Numbered from the stretch's first letter, positions 10,444 through 21,329 are shown. The stretch: DNA of 64,000 bases from Flavobacterium cucumis (GCF_900148835.1 NZ_FRYK01000003.1:276713-340712), one strand, 5' to 3'. Numbers and translations are program-made. The notes: generated from the letters alone by a model not told the origin.

Positions 10444-10920
10444 ATGAAATTATCCGAAATCAAATCCGAATTAAAAAAGCTGTCTACAATAGCTTTTCAA
10501 TTGCCAAATGGCGAATTAGTACCAAATCATTTCCACGTTACTGAAGTTGGAAAAGTAACCAAACATTTTATTGATTGTGGCGGAACCGTTCGCAAAGAAG
10601 AAGTGGTGAATTTCCAACTTTGGGAAGCAAATGATTACGACCACAGACTACATCCTGAGAAATTGGTTCATATTATTGAACTTTCAGAAAAAACGTTAGA
10701 AATACCTGATTTAGAAATCGAAGTCGAATACCAAATGAAGGAAACTATAGGGAAATTTAGTTTAGATTTCGACGGAACTAACTTCCAATTAAGGTCAAAA
10801 TTAACGGATTGCTTAGCTAAAGACAATTGCGGAATTCCACCAGAAAAAATGAAAGTTAAAATAGGGGAGTGGAAGCCAAAACAAACCTCATGTTGCACAC
10901 CTGATTCAGGCTGTTGTTAA
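10444..10920 (+). CDS. DUF6428 family protein, cysteine-tailed
   Basis: A 158-residue protein of the DUF6428 type that I associate with arsenic operons of Bacteroidota; its biochemical role is unknown to me. It begins with a KLSEIKSELKKL helix, contains an NHFHVTEVGKV motif (about residues 28-38), and ends in a cysteine cluster SCCTPDSGCC. The clustered cysteines suggest binding of As(III) or a related soft metal, perhaps as a chaperone for the efflux pump; this is inference. After its stop a 131-bp repeat-like gap separates it from the rest of the operon. Confidence 0.75.
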   Translation: MKLSEIKSELKKLSTIAFQLPNGELVPNHFHVTEVGKVTKHFIDCGGTVRKEEVVNFQLWEANDYDHRLHPEKLVHIIELSEKTLEIPDLEIEVEYQMKETIGKFSLDFDGTNFQLRSKLTDCLAKDNCGIPPEKMKVKIGEWKPKQTSCCTPDSGCC

Positions 10921-11051
10921 TGGTGTACCACAAAGTATCTCAAAGTTTTCACGAAGTTCTACAAAGAAATCATAAAAACATCAACTAAAAGTTGAAATAA
11001 CTTAGCGAACGCAGCGTAAATCCTTGCGCTCTTTGCAGTTAAAATAATAGT
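10921..11051. repeat. Intergenic repeat-like segment inside the ars operon
   Basis: A 131-bp noncoding gap with word-like sequence (CACAAAGTATCTCAAAG, then TTAGCGAACGCAGCGTAAAT and CTTTGCAGTTAA). It resembles degenerate intergenic repeats I know from Flavobacterium and shares vocabulary with the tandem repeats at 36.3-36.8 kb. No promoter matching TAnnTTTG is evident in it. Confidence 0.4.
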
Positions 11052-11666
11052 ATGTCAGAAAAAAAACAACATTGGGAAACGGTATTTACAACAAAAGCTG
11101 AGAACGAAGTGAGTTGGTACCAAAAAGAACCACAAACTTCAATTCAATTGATTCAAGCTTGTAAAGTACCGAAAGATGCTAAAATCATCGATATTGGTGG
11201 TGGCGACAGTTATTTGATTGATAGTTTATTGGATTTAGGTTACACAAATTTGTACTTGTTGGATATTTCTGATGCTGCCATTGAACGTGCTAAAATACGA
11301 TTAGGCGATAAGGCTAAGCAGGTGACTTTTATAGTCTCCGACAGTTTGCATTTTCAATCGGATGAAAAATTTGATGTATGGCACGATAGGGCATCTTTTC
11401 ATTTTTTTACTGATGCGAATGATATAGCCCTTTATAAAAAAAACGTAAAGACAAATACCAGTCAAAACGCCCACTTTATTATCGGAACTTTCTCGGAAGA
11501 GGGACCTCTGAAATGTAGTGGTTTACCCATAACACAATATACGGTGGAAAAAATGGAAGCCGTTTTTGGAGATGATTTTGAATTAGAAAATTGTTTTACT
11601 GAAGATCATCAAACTCCTTTTGAAACTGTTCAAAATTTTATTTTTTGTTCCTACAGGAAAAAATAG
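11052..11666 (+). CDS. Class I SAM-dependent methyltransferase of the arsenic operon
   Basis: A 204-residue Rossmann methyltransferase with the SAM-binding motif IIDIGGGDSYLID (residues 45-57) and an acidic DIS segment after beta 2. It is not a classical arsenite methyltransferase ArsM: the conserved ArsM cysteine triad is absent, and its few cysteines (Cys37, one in a LKCSGLP segment, one in ENCF, one near the C-terminus) do not match. Genes like this are found next to ChrA/Acr3 genes in Bacteroidota; the substrate is unknown. It is 11 bp upstream of chrA, so co-transcription is likely. Confidence 0.82.
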   Translation: MSEKKQHWETVFTTKAENEVSWYQKEPQTSIQLIQACKVPKDAKIIDIGGGDSYLIDSLLDLGYTNLYLLDISDAAIERAKIRLGDKAKQVTFIVSDSLHFQSDEKFDVWHDRASFHFFTDANDIALYKKNVKTNTSQNAHFIIGTFSEEGPLKCSGLPITQYTVEKMEAVFGDDFELENCFTEDHQTPFETVQNFIFCSYRKK

Positions 11667-11677
11667 TTTGAAAAAAA

Positions 11678-12811
11678 ATGGAAAATAAAGCCGAATTAAA
11701 AGACATTGCAAGACTTTTTTTAAAACTGGGAATTATCGGTTTTGGTGGCCCCGCTGCTCATATTGCGATGATGCAAAAGGAAGTAGTGGAAAAACGAAAA
11801 TGGCTTACTGAGCAGCATTTTCTAGATTTAATAGGAGCAACCAATTTAATTCCTGGACCAAACAGCACAGAAATGGCCATTCATATCGGACATGAGAAGG
11901 GCGGATGGAGAGGATTGCTAGTAGCGGGATTATGCTTTATCTTACCAGCCGTTTTTATTACTGGTGTTTTTGCTTGGTTGTATAAAGAATATGGACAACT
12001 TCCTGAAATTGCACCCTTTATATATGGAATAAAACCAGCTATAATTGCGATTATTCTTTTTGCTATTTTGCCATTGGCTAAAAGATCTTTCAAGACAACC
12101 GAATTAACGATTATTGGAATTTTAGTTTTAATTGCATCATTGTTTAATTTATATGAAATTTATTTGATGTTTGGTGCTGGTTTTTTAGCCTTGTTTCTTT
12201 CTTACGTTGGCAACAGAGAAAGTACTTCCTTAAATAGTTTTTTCCCTTTGACTTTTTTCCCTATTTCTCAGATGGCAATTTTGTCAGCCACTAATGCGAA
12301 ATTATTTTGGATATTTTTAAAAATTGGGGCTATTCTCTATGGAAGCGGTTATGTCTTATTTGCTTTTTTAGATACGGAATTGGTCGCAACCGGACTCTTA
12401 TCGCGACAAGAATTAATCGATGCCATTGCTGTTGGACAATTTACGCCAGGGCCTGTCTTTTCATCCGTAACTTTTATTGGGTATCAAATGAATGGATTTT
12501 ATGGCGCTTTGGTTGCTACAGTTGGTATTTTTTTACCCTCTTTTGCATTTGTAGCTTTATTGAATCCATTGGTTAAGAAAATGAGAAATTCAAAGTTGTT
12601 TTCCTCGTTTTTAGATGCTGTAAATGTAGCATCGGTGGCAATTATTATTTCGGTTTGTATTACAATGGGTAGCGAAACGATAACGGATTGGAGAACGATC
12701 GTAATTGCTATAGCAAGTATTTCGATTTTATATAAATTCAAAAAAATAAATAGTGCTTTTATCGTGATAGGAGGGTCGCTATTAGGATATTTGTTACAAC
12801 TTATTAACTAA
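11678..12811 (+). CDS. chrA: Chromate transporter ChrA (two-domain)
   Basis: A CHR-family inner-membrane protein of 377 residues made of two homologous halves. The first half has FGGPAAH (residues 22-28) and IPGPNSTEMAIHIG; the second has FTPGPVFSSVTFIGYQ (from residue 255). Family members export chromate, using the proton gradient. Its place between a methyltransferase and an arsenate reductase suggests it serves a combined oxyanion-resistance operon, or exports another oxyanion. The gap to the next gene is 5 bp. Confidence 0.9.
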   Translation: MENKAELKDIARLFLKLGIIGFGGPAAHIAMMQKEVVEKRKWLTEQHFLDLIGATNLIPGPNSTEMAIHIGHEKGGWRGLLVAGLCFILPAVFITGVFAWLYKEYGQLPEIAPFIYGIKPAIIAIILFAILPLAKRSFKTTELTIIGILVLIASLFNLYEIYLMFGAGFLALFLSYVGNRESTSLNSFFPLTFFPISQMAILSATNAKLFWIFLKIGAILYGSGYVLFAFLDTELVATGLLSRQELIDAIAVGQFTPGPVFSSVTFIGYQMNGFYGALVATVGIFLPSFAFVALLNPLVKKMRNSKLFSSFLDAVNVASVAIIISVCITMGSETITDWRTIVIAIASISILYKFKKINSAFIVIGGSLLGYLLQLIN

Positions 12812-12816
12812 AGTAT

Positions 12817-13425
12817 ATGTTAGAAAAATTAACCAAAACCATCCAAACAATTGCTGCAATTCCTGTAGAAGAGGAACGAAAGGTCGTTTTGCAACCTTTA
12901 GTGGAGTACATTCAAAAGAAAGTCAATTCAAATGACGAAATTCGATTGAACTTTATTTGCACACACAATTCGAGAAGAAGTCACTTGTCTCAAATTTGGG
13001 CACAAACCCTGGCATTTCAATTCGGAATCAAGAATGTATTTTGCTATTCTGGTGGAACGGAAGCAACAGCAATGTTTCCTAAAGTGGGTGAAACGCTAGT
13101 AAATCAAGGATTTCAAATTCAGAAGGTAAGCCAAGAGCAAAATCCAGTTTATGCGGTGAAGTTTGATATCAATCAACATCCTATCATTTGTTTTTCTAAA
13201 ACCTATTTCGATGATTTTAATCCGAAAGCTAATTTTGGAGCCATCATGACTTGTAGTAACGCTGATGAAGGATGTCCTATGGTTTTTGGTGCAGAAGCTC
13301 GATTTCCAATCAAATACGACGATCCAAAAGCATTTGATGGAACAGAAGTGATGAACGAAAAATATGCAGAACGCAGTTTGCAAATTGCTAGTGAAATGTA
13401 TTTTGTGTTTTCCCAAATAAAATAA
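12817..13425 (+). CDS. Arsenate reductase-like protein of the LMW-phosphatase fold
   Basis: A 202-residue protein with the Cx5R phosphate/arsenate loop CTHNSRRS (Cys48, Arg54) after a helical N-terminal extension of about 40 residues. Two more cysteines, Cys146 and Cys153 in MTCSNADEGCP, are seven residues apart like Cys82/Cys89 of the thioredoxin-coupled ArsC of Staphylococcus. This supports arsenate reduction by an intramolecular disulfide cascade rather than tyrosine phosphatase activity, although databases often label this family protein-tyrosine-phosphatase. It directly precedes the arsenite exporter (4-bp gap). A thioredoxin gene lies nearby at 14.8-15.1 kb. Confidence 0.88.
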   Translation: MLEKLTKTIQTIAAIPVEEERKVVLQPLVEYIQKKVNSNDEIRLNFICTHNSRRSHLSQIWAQTLAFQFGIKNVFCYSGGTEATAMFPKVGETLVNQGFQIQKVSQEQNPVYAVKFDINQHPIICFSKTYFDDFNPKANFGAIMTCSNADEGCPMVFGAEARFPIKYDDPKAFDGTEVMNEKYAERSLQIASEMYFVFSQIK

Positions 13426-13429
13426 GAAT

Positions 13430-14461
13430 ATGAAAAAAAGATTACACTTTTTAGACCGCTATTTAACGATATGGATTTTCTTAGCGATGATAATTGGAGT
13501 GGGAATTGGTTATTTTATTCCCAATTCAGCGGATTTCATCAATTCCTTTTCATCAGGAACAACGAATGTTCCGTTAGCCATAGGATTGATTTTAATGATG
13601 TATCCTCCGCTAACTAAAATTGATTTTTCAAAAGTACCTCAGATGTTTGAAAAACCAAAGCTGTTATCGGCATCGTTTGTCATTACTTGGATTATTGGTC
13701 CGTTTTTAATGTTTTTATTAGCAACGTTCTTTTTAAAAGACTATCCTGAGTACATGACTGGATTAATTATCATTGGAATTGCGCCTTGTATCGCCATGGT
13801 AATCGTTTGGAATGAATTAGCCGAAGGAAATCGCGAATTAACGGCTGGTTTAATCGGAATTAATAGCTTGTTGCAAGTCTTTTTCTTCAGTTTGTATGCC
13901 TACTTCTATCTGGAAGTCATGCTACCTTTGTTCGGTATAAAAGGATTGGAATTAAATATCACCATAGCTGAAATCGCTAAAACCGTTGGAATTTATTTAG
14001 GCATTCCTTTTGCACTAGCTCTTATTAGTCGTTTCACGATTAAAAAGTATATCGGCGATACGTTTTTCAATCAGCAATTCATACCAATTGTTTCGCCAAT
14101 TACATTGATTGCTTTGCTTTTTACCATTGTAGTAATGTTCAGCTTAAAAGGCGAAATGATTGTCGATTTGCCAATGGATGTAGTTCGTATTGCAATTCCA
14201 TTAGTAATTTTCTTCGCGATTATGTTTTTCTTAATGTTTTTTGTGGCCAAGAAAATTGGGGCTACTTATCGTGATGCTGTAGCGTTGTCTTTTACGGCTT
14301 CCGGAAATAATTTTGAGTTAGCCATAGCCGTTTCTATCGGAGTTTTCGGAATTAATAGCGGACAAGCGTTTGCGGGCGTTATAGGACCTCTAGTTGAAGT
14401 TCCTGCTTTAATTATTTTAGTAAATGTGGCGTTTTGGTTGAAAAAGAAGTTGTATAAATAA
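13430..14461 (+). CDS. acr3: Acr3-family arsenite efflux transporter
   Basis: A 343-residue inner-membrane protein with about ten hydrophobic segments, of the BASS/Acr3 type. It has the conserved IGIAPCIAMVIVWNELAEGN region with Cys120 at the position required for As(III) transport in studied Acr3 proteins. It expels arsenite made by the preceding reductase, using the proton-motive force. It is the last gene of the operon arsR-DUF6428-methyltransferase-chrA-arsC-acr3 and is closed by a terminator. Confidence 0.93.
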   Translation: MKKRLHFLDRYLTIWIFLAMIIGVGIGYFIPNSADFINSFSSGTTNVPLAIGLILMMYPPLTKIDFSKVPQMFEKPKLLSASFVITWIIGPFLMFLLATFFLKDYPEYMTGLIIIGIAPCIAMVIVWNELAEGNRELTAGLIGINSLLQVFFFSLYAYFYLEVMLPLFGIKGLELNITIAEIAKTVGIYLGIPFALALISRFTIKKYIGDTFFNQQFIPIVSPITLIALLFTIVVMFSLKGEMIVDLPMDVVRIAIPLVIFFAIMFFLMFFVAKKIGATYRDAVALSFTASGNNFELAIAVSIGVFGINSGQAFAGVIGPLVEVPALIILVNVAFWLKKKLYK

Positions 14462-14486
14462 AAACTCTCAATTTCTTGAGAGTTTT
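14461..14486. terminator. Bidirectional terminator after acr3
   Basis: Stem AAAACTCTCAA / CTTGAGAGTTTT around a TTT-type loop. It lies 3 bp from the stop of the convergent DUF6952 gene and can serve both strands. Confidence 0.88.
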
Positions 14487-14488
14487 AT

Positions 14489-14746
14489 TTATTTATCAAT
14501 TGAGCCTAAAACTCGTTTCATGAAGTCATTTAGTGCTGTTTTCTTGTCGGCACCATCTTTAACAGCTTGGTGTACTTCAAGAGCACCATACATGTTAGAA
14601 ATCAGCTCTGCGATCACATCTAGTTCTTCATCTTTTAAGGATGAAACTTCGCAAAGATTTTCTAATACTTCGATCGTTTCTACTAAATAATCCTGATCGT
14701 TATCTTCAATAAATTGGGTTAACTGCTTTATAATTGGTAATTTCAT
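14489..14746 (-). CDS. DUF6952 family protein
   Basis: An 85-residue acidic, helical protein starting MKLPIIKQLTQFIE. I place the start at 14746; a longer frame to 14788 adds residues without family resemblance. In Flavobacteria such proteins sit beside a thioredoxin and a peroxiredoxin, as here (14.8-15.8 kb). This suggests a role in the same peroxide-handling unit, but no activity is known to me. It has no cysteine in the redox position and is probably a regulatory or scaffold protein. Confidence 0.75.
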   Translation of the reverse strand: MKLPIIKQLTQFIEDNDQDYLVETIEVLENLCEVSSLKDEELDVIAELISNMYGALEVHQAVKDGADKKTALNDFMKRVLGSIDK

Positions 14747-14821
14747 TTTTTTAGATTTTAGATTTTCTGATACAGGATTTTCAAACATACGAATAGCTAA
14801 TATCGGAAAATCAACATATCG

Positions 14822-15130
14822 TTACAATACTTCTTGAACCAATTCTGCTAAAACTTCAGCTTTATTCGTTTGTGTTTGATTCACTAAAACACCATTTTTG
14901 AAAGTTGCAAAAGTTGGTAAATTATCCACTTTTGCTAGTTTTCTCGATTCTGGAAATTTTTCAGCATCAACCATTACAAAAGGAACAGCTTCGTTTTGAG
15001 AAGCCATCATTTTAAATTTTGGTTTCATTATACGACAGTTCCCACACCATGATGCAGAATATTGCACTACAACAGTTTCGTTTGATGCAACAATTTCCGC
15101 CAAATTGTCTTGTTCTATTTCTGTAAACAT
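14822..15130 (-). CDS. Thioredoxin-family protein
   Basis: A 102-residue single-domain cytoplasmic thioredoxin with active site WCGNC (Cys29, Cys32). The Gly-Asn dipeptide differs from the usual Gly-Pro and should change the redox potential. It probably recycles the adjacent 2-Cys peroxiredoxin encoded upstream and may also reduce the ArsC-like enzyme of the neighbouring operon. It is separated from the peroxiredoxin gene by 78 bp that hold a near-perfect 14-bp inverted repeat (15152-15198). Confidence 0.9.
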   Translation of the reverse strand: MFTEIEQDNLAEIVASNETVVVQYSASWCGNCRIMKPKFKMMASQNEAVPFVMVDAEKFPESRKLAKVDNLPTFATFKNGVLVNQTQTNKAEVLAELVQEVL

Positions 15131-15151
15131 TTTTTTAAATTTTCAATTAGA

Positions 15152-15198
15152 CAATAGTCAATGTGCCAATTTTTGTCTAATTGACACATTGATTATTG
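15152..15198. repeat. Inverted repeat between peroxiredoxin and thioredoxin genes
   Basis: CAATAGTCAATGTG (15152-15165) pairs with CACATTGATTATTG (15185-15198), 13 of 14 positions, with a 19-nt loop. It may attenuate or process the peroxiredoxin-thioredoxin transcript. Similar words occur in the pyrG promoter region. Confidence 0.55.
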
Positions 15199-15208
15199 CC
15201 ATATTATT

Positions 15209-15844
15209 TTAGTGAGAAGCTAAATAAGCAGCTGTAGATTTTCTATCAGCGTTCATAGCTTCTTTTCCTTCTTCCCAGTTTGCTGGACAAACTTCTCCTT
15301 TAGTTTGAACGTGTGTATACGCATCGATTAATCTTAAGTACTCGTTTACGTTTCTTCCTAATGGCATATCATTTACGCTTTCATGGAAAACTTTTCCTTC
15401 TTCGTCAATTAAATAAGTTGCTCTAAAAGTAACGTTAGATCCTTCTAAAATTTCATCGTTAACGTCTTCATTGTAAACCCATTCCGCATCTAATATATCC
15501 AAAGCAGCAGCTAAATTTCTTGTCGTATCAGCTAAAAGTGGGTATGTTACTCCTTCGATTCCACCATTATCTTTAGCTGTATTTAACCAAGCAAAGTGTA
15601 CTTCGTTTGTATCACAAGAAGCACCAATTACCATTGTATTTCTATTTTCAAATTCTTGTAAAGCAGCTTGAAAAGCATGTAATTCTGTTGGACACACGAA
15701 AGTAAAATCTTTAGGATACCAAAATAAAACTATTTTTTTCTTGTTATTCACCGCTTCTTCTAAAACGTTGATTCTTAAGTTATCTCCCATAAAAGAGATT
15801 GCGTCTACTGTAATGTTTGGGAATTTTTTTCCTACTAATGCCAT
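15209..15844 (-). CDS. 2-Cys peroxiredoxin (AhpC/Prx1 type)
   Basis: Reduces hydrogen peroxide and organic peroxides. The 211-residue protein has the peroxidatic Cys51 in DFTFVCPTELHAF and the resolving cysteine at about residue 186 in GEVCPANW, followed by the C-terminal arm typical of typical 2-Cys enzymes. I place the start at 15844 (MALVGKKFPN) because the upstream promoter's -7 element TACTTTTG (15881-15888) puts the predicted transcript start below the longer in-frame ATG at 15883. It is part of an oxidative-stress block with thioredoxin downstream and katG upstream. Confidence 0.95.
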   Translation of the reverse strand: MALVGKKFPNITVDAISFMGDNLRINVLEEAVNNKKKIVLFWYPKDFTFVCPTELHAFQAALQEFENRNTMVIGASCDTNEVHFAWLNTAKDNGGIEGVTYPLLADTTRNLAAALDILDAEWVYNEDVNDEILEGSNVTFRATYLIDEEGKVFHESVNDMPLGRNVNEYLRLIDAYTHVQTKGEVCPANWEEGKEAMNADRKSTAAYLASH

Positions 15845-15880
15845 GATTTTGTATTTAAAAATGATTAATTTTTCTTGGTG

Positions 15881-15888
15881 CAAAAGTA
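15881..15888 (-). promoter_or_regulatory. Peroxiredoxin promoter -7 element
   Basis: TACTTTTG on the minus strand matches TAnnTTTG about 37 bp before the chosen start. The upstream -33 element is only a T-run. Confidence 0.55.
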
Positions 15889-15994
15889 CAAATTGAATGC
15901 GTAAAAAAGTATGATATTTATTATATTTTTAGATATAATAATAGAGAAAACTTATGAAAGATTTTTTATCAAATTTTAGCATAATAACACAAAA

Positions 15995-16020
15995 AAAACC
16001 ACCTATATTAGGTGGTTTTA
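15995..16020 (-). terminator. Terminator after katG
   Basis: Stem AAAACCACCTA / TAGGTGGTTTT with a TAT-type loop and a T tract on the minus strand, 20 bp after the katG stop. Confidence 0.9.
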
Positions 16021-16039
16021 ACTTGATTATAAAAGCAGT

Positions 16040-18259
<2,220 letters not shown>

Positions 18260-18294
18260 TTAAATTTCTACACTTGCTAATTTACAAATAAAAA

Positions 18295-18321
18295 AACCAT
18301 TACTCAATTAAAGTAATGGTT
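18295..18321 (-). terminator. Terminator after nhaC
   Basis: Stem AACCATTACT / AGTAATGGTT (18295-18304 and 18312-18321) with a 7-nt loop and T-run on the minus strand. Confidence 0.85.
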
Positions 18322-18358
18322 AAATTTTATTTAAGTATAAATTAAAACTATAACAATT

Positions 18359-19828
18359 TTAGTTTTTAATAGTGTTAGTCAATTGTTTTATTTTAATGTT
18401 AAACGCAGCAAATAATAAAGTCATCACGGGACTAATCAGATTGAAAAAGGCATACGGTAAATAGTCAAAAGTATCGACACCTAATGTTCCGGATTGATAT
18501 GCTCCACAAGTATTCCAAGGGACTAAAACAGAAGTAACTGTTCCAGAATCTTCCAAGGTTCTACTTAGGTTTTCAGGTGCAAGTCCCTTTTTCTCATAGG
18601 CTTTAGCAAACATTTTACCGGGTACTACTATGGCTAAATATTGATCAGATGCGGTAATATTGAGTGCCAAACAACTCCCTACTGTTGAAGCAAATAGCCC
18701 TAAAGTTGTTTTGGCTAATTTTAGCAACTCTTTGCTTATTCTTGATAAAGCTCCAATGGCATCCATTACGCCACCAAAAACCATGGCACAAAGAATCAAC
18801 CATATGGTTCCAAGCATTCCGGTCATCCCTTTTGCTTTGAATAGTTTTACTAAATTTTCATTTTCAGTCGGAATTACAGTTTCTGTTGTTATAGCATTCA
18901 TGACTCCTTTATAGGCAGACTTAAAAGTCATAGCATCTACGTTCATCAGCTGATTAAGAAGTTGTGGCTGAAAAAGAAGTGCAAATAATCCTCCTAATAA
19001 TATTCCAATGAAAAGCGCTATCAAAGGTTCTGTTTTTTTGAATATTAATCCAATAACAATAACAGGTACAAGAAATAACCAACCGGTTATATGAAATGCT
19101 TTTTCGATATCCAATAACATTTGTGTGGTATCGGTTTTCCCTTGAATATCTACGGTTAATCCTAAAATTACAAATAATAGCAATGAAATAATAAAGGTAG
19201 GAACCGTTGTCAATGTCATGTATCGTATGTGCGTAAACAAATCTGTACCAGCCATGGCAGGTGCTAAATTAGTAGTGTCTGACATTGGTGAAAGTTTGTC
19301 TCCAAAGTAAGCTCCCGAAATAACCGCTCCAGCTACCATCCCAACAGGAAATCCAATGGCACCACCAATCCCAACAAGTGCTATACCCACGGTTGCAGAT
19401 GTGGTCCAAGAACTACCTGTTGCAATTGAAATAATAGAACAAATAATCATAGTGGCAGGTAAAAATACCGCTGGACTCAAAAGCTGTAATCCATAATATA
19501 TCATTGAGGGAATAATGCCACTAATCAACCAAGTTCCGGCTAATGCGCCTACCATTAATAAAATCAGAATCGCTCCTGCAGTTGATTTGATGTTATTGGA
19601 CACTTCTTCTATCATGCTGTGAAAGGAAACTTTATTCAAAAGTCCCACTATTACTGCTACACCGGCACCAAGTAACAAAACAAATTGGTTACTACCCGCA
19701 AGAGGATCATCGTCTTCGCCGTTGTAAGCAACTAATACATTATAGGCTAAAAGTCCAATTAAAACAATTACAGGAATTAAGGCTTCCCAAATATTTAATT
19801 CTTTATTTTTATTAATTTCTTTGTTCAT
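18359..19828 (-). CDS. nhaC: Na+/H+ antiporter NhaC
   Basis: A 489-residue inner-membrane antiporter with about eleven to twelve hydrophobic segments, of the NhaC/arginine-ornithine antiporter superfamily. It has the characteristic SGAYFGDKLSPMSDTTNLAP segment (about residues 171-190). It exchanges cytoplasmic sodium for protons. A possible promoter upstream has TATATTGC (19847-19854) with TTTG (19875-19878) 20 nt away, a slightly imperfect match to the phylum's consensus. It has its own terminator, so it is probably monocistronic. Confidence 0.93.
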   Translation of the reverse strand: MNKEINKNKELNIWEALIPVIVLIGLLAYNVLVAYNGEDDDPLAGSNQFVLLLGAGVAVIVGLLNKVSFHSMIEEVSNNIKSTAGAILILLMVGALAGTWLISGIIPSMIYYGLQLLSPAVFLPATMIICSIISIATGSSWTTSATVGIALVGIGGAIGFPVGMVAGAVISGAYFGDKLSPMSDTTNLAPAMAGTDLFTHIRYMTLTTVPTFIISLLLFVILGLTVDIQGKTDTTQMLLDIEKAFHITGWLFLVPVIVIGLIFKKTEPLIALFIGILLGGLFALLFQPQLLNQLMNVDAMTFKSAYKGVMNAITTETVIPTENENLVKLFKAKGMTGMLGTIWLILCAMVFGGVMDAIGALSRISKELLKLAKTTLGLFASTVGSCLALNITASDQYLAIVVPGKMFAKAYEKKGLAPENLSRTLEDSGTVTSVLVPWNTCGAYQSGTLGVDTFDYLPYAFFNLISPVMTLLFAAFNIKIKQLTNTIKN

Positions 19829-19898
19829 TTAGTTAGGTTTGGTCTCGCAATATAGAGAAATGTCAGTTGTTATACAAATGCCTCCAGAATACATTTTT

Positions 19899-21257
19899 TT
19901 ATCTTTTCTTAAAAGTCTCTCTTATAATGTCTTGTGGAAATACAACTACACTTTCGTGTCCATCTTTACCTACAGCTGCTACTCCAAAAAAGTAATTGTC
20001 TATAACGATGCCTTTTAATTCGAAGTTGTCTACATCTCCTACAAACCTACTAAACTCCCATTGTGGTGCAGTGGTACTTCTCCAGTATATTTTATAACCA
20101 ATACAATTGGCATCGTCACTTTTTTTCCAACGAAGTTTAACGTTGGGCTCTACTATTCCTCCAATCAATACATTAGAAGGTGCTTGAGGCGCCCAAGCCA
20201 AAGAAGCTAAATTGATGGCATTAACAGCAGTTAACTTTTTGGCATATTCAAAATTTACACCCTCGATTACGTCGCCATATTGGATTCCATTCTCGGTTCT
20301 TAAATTTTGGTGTTGACGGTTGTAATTTTCATTCGTTTCCATGATGCGAATTCCAGCAAAACCTAAATCATTAAAAGGACGATGATGGCCTCCACGACCA
20401 AAACGGTCTAGTCGGTAGATTAACATTGGATTCATTTCAGGCATATACGTTTTGGTTGTTTTCTCAATATAACGAGCCAATTGTCTTGAATTCCCATCTA
20501 CTTCACCGCCATAAAAACGTCTCAAATTACGTGTTCGATCCGATTCATTTGCAGGAGTAGGCTCTGAAAAAATTCGAAACGAACGATTGTCAATTACACC
20601 ATTAACCCCTTCTATGTTTCCAATCATATCGTTATTGAATACTCCTATGATTTCCCAATTGTTTTTCACAGCGTATTCTGCGAGTCCTTTTCCACCAAAT
20701 AAACCTTGTTCTTCACCTGATAGGCCAACATAAACAATGCTGTTTTCAAATTGATACTGACTTAAAACTCGTGCCGCTTCAATGGTTCCAGCCATTCCAG
20801 AAGCGTTGTCGTTTGCTCCAGGGGCATCGCCTAAGTAATCCATAGTGTCTGAATTACGACTGTCAATATCACCACTCATAATGATATATCGGTTGGGATA
20901 TTTAGTTCCTTTTTGAACCGCAACTACATTTACTATCCATGTGTCTTTTGGAACGCGCTCGCCATCATTTGTAGTTACAAAGTCTTTTTGGTAAAAAACA
21001 TCTAAGCAGGTGTTGCATTTTTTTGAGATGGCATCAAATTCATTTTTAATCCACCTTCTGGCAGCACCTATTCCTCTTTTGTTAGAAACAGTATCGCTAA
21101 AGGTGTTTCGGGTTCCAAAGTTGGCCAACTTGATAATGTCGTTTTTAATTCGTTCCTCTGAAATTCGATCTATAATATCATAAATTCTAGGATCGGTTTG
21201 TGCTTGAATCAGGAAACTACTGACTAAAAAAAGCAGGCTAAATATAATTTTTTTCAT
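19899..21257 (-). CDS. Secreted M28-family metallopeptidase with Fn3-like C-terminus
   Basis: A 452-residue exported peptidase: signal peptide at residues 1-20 ending AQA/Q, an M28 zinc aminopeptidase domain (about 100-350), and a C-terminal fibronectin-III-like domain (about 358-440). The usual first zinc ligand motif His-x-Asp is here Asp130-Ile-Asp132 (SGDIDSR). The bridging Asp150 (GANDNASG), the Glu182-Glu183 catalytic pair (SGEEQG), Asp210 (NNDMIG) and a late His291-His292 pair are present. I believe this variant is shared by a Bacteroidota subgroup, so the protein may still be active with altered metal binding. It is probably periplasmic or outer-membrane exposed. Confidence 0.85.
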   Translation of the reverse strand: MKKIIFSLLFLVSSFLIQAQTDPRIYDIIDRISEERIKNDIIKLANFGTRNTFSDTVSNKRGIGAARRWIKNEFDAISKKCNTCLDVFYQKDFVTTNDGERVPKDTWIVNVVAVQKGTKYPNRYIIMSGDIDSRNSDTMDYLGDAPGANDNASGMAGTIEAARVLSQYQFENSIVYVGLSGEEQGLFGGKGLAEYAVKNNWEIIGVFNNDMIGNIEGVNGVIDNRSFRIFSEPTPANESDRTRNLRRFYGGEVDGNSRQLARYIEKTTKTYMPEMNPMLIYRLDRFGRGGHHRPFNDLGFAGIRIMETNENYNRQHQNLRTENGIQYGDVIEGVNFEYAKKLTAVNAINLASLAWAPQAPSNVLIGGIVEPNVKLRWKKSDDANCIGYKIYWRSTTAPQWEFSRFVGDVDNFELKGIVIDNYFFGVAAVGKDGHESVVVFPQDIIRETFKKR

Positions 21258-21282
21258 AGTAAAGTTTCTTTCAAAGATAAAA

Positions 21283-21306
21283 AAAACCGCTACAAAAGCG
21301 GTTTTA
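21283..21306 (-). terminator. Terminator after the PLP-dependent lyase gene
   Basis: Stem AAAACCGC (21283-21290) / GCGGTTTT (21298-21305) with a 7-nt loop and T-rich tail on the minus strand. Confidence 0.88.
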
Positions 21307-21329
21307 CAAAATATATTTTTTTGTGATAT

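Noticed and set aside
11052..11666. Arsenite methyltransferase ArsM
   Set aside because: The SAM motif is present, but the conserved ArsM cysteine residues are not, so the specific name is not supported.
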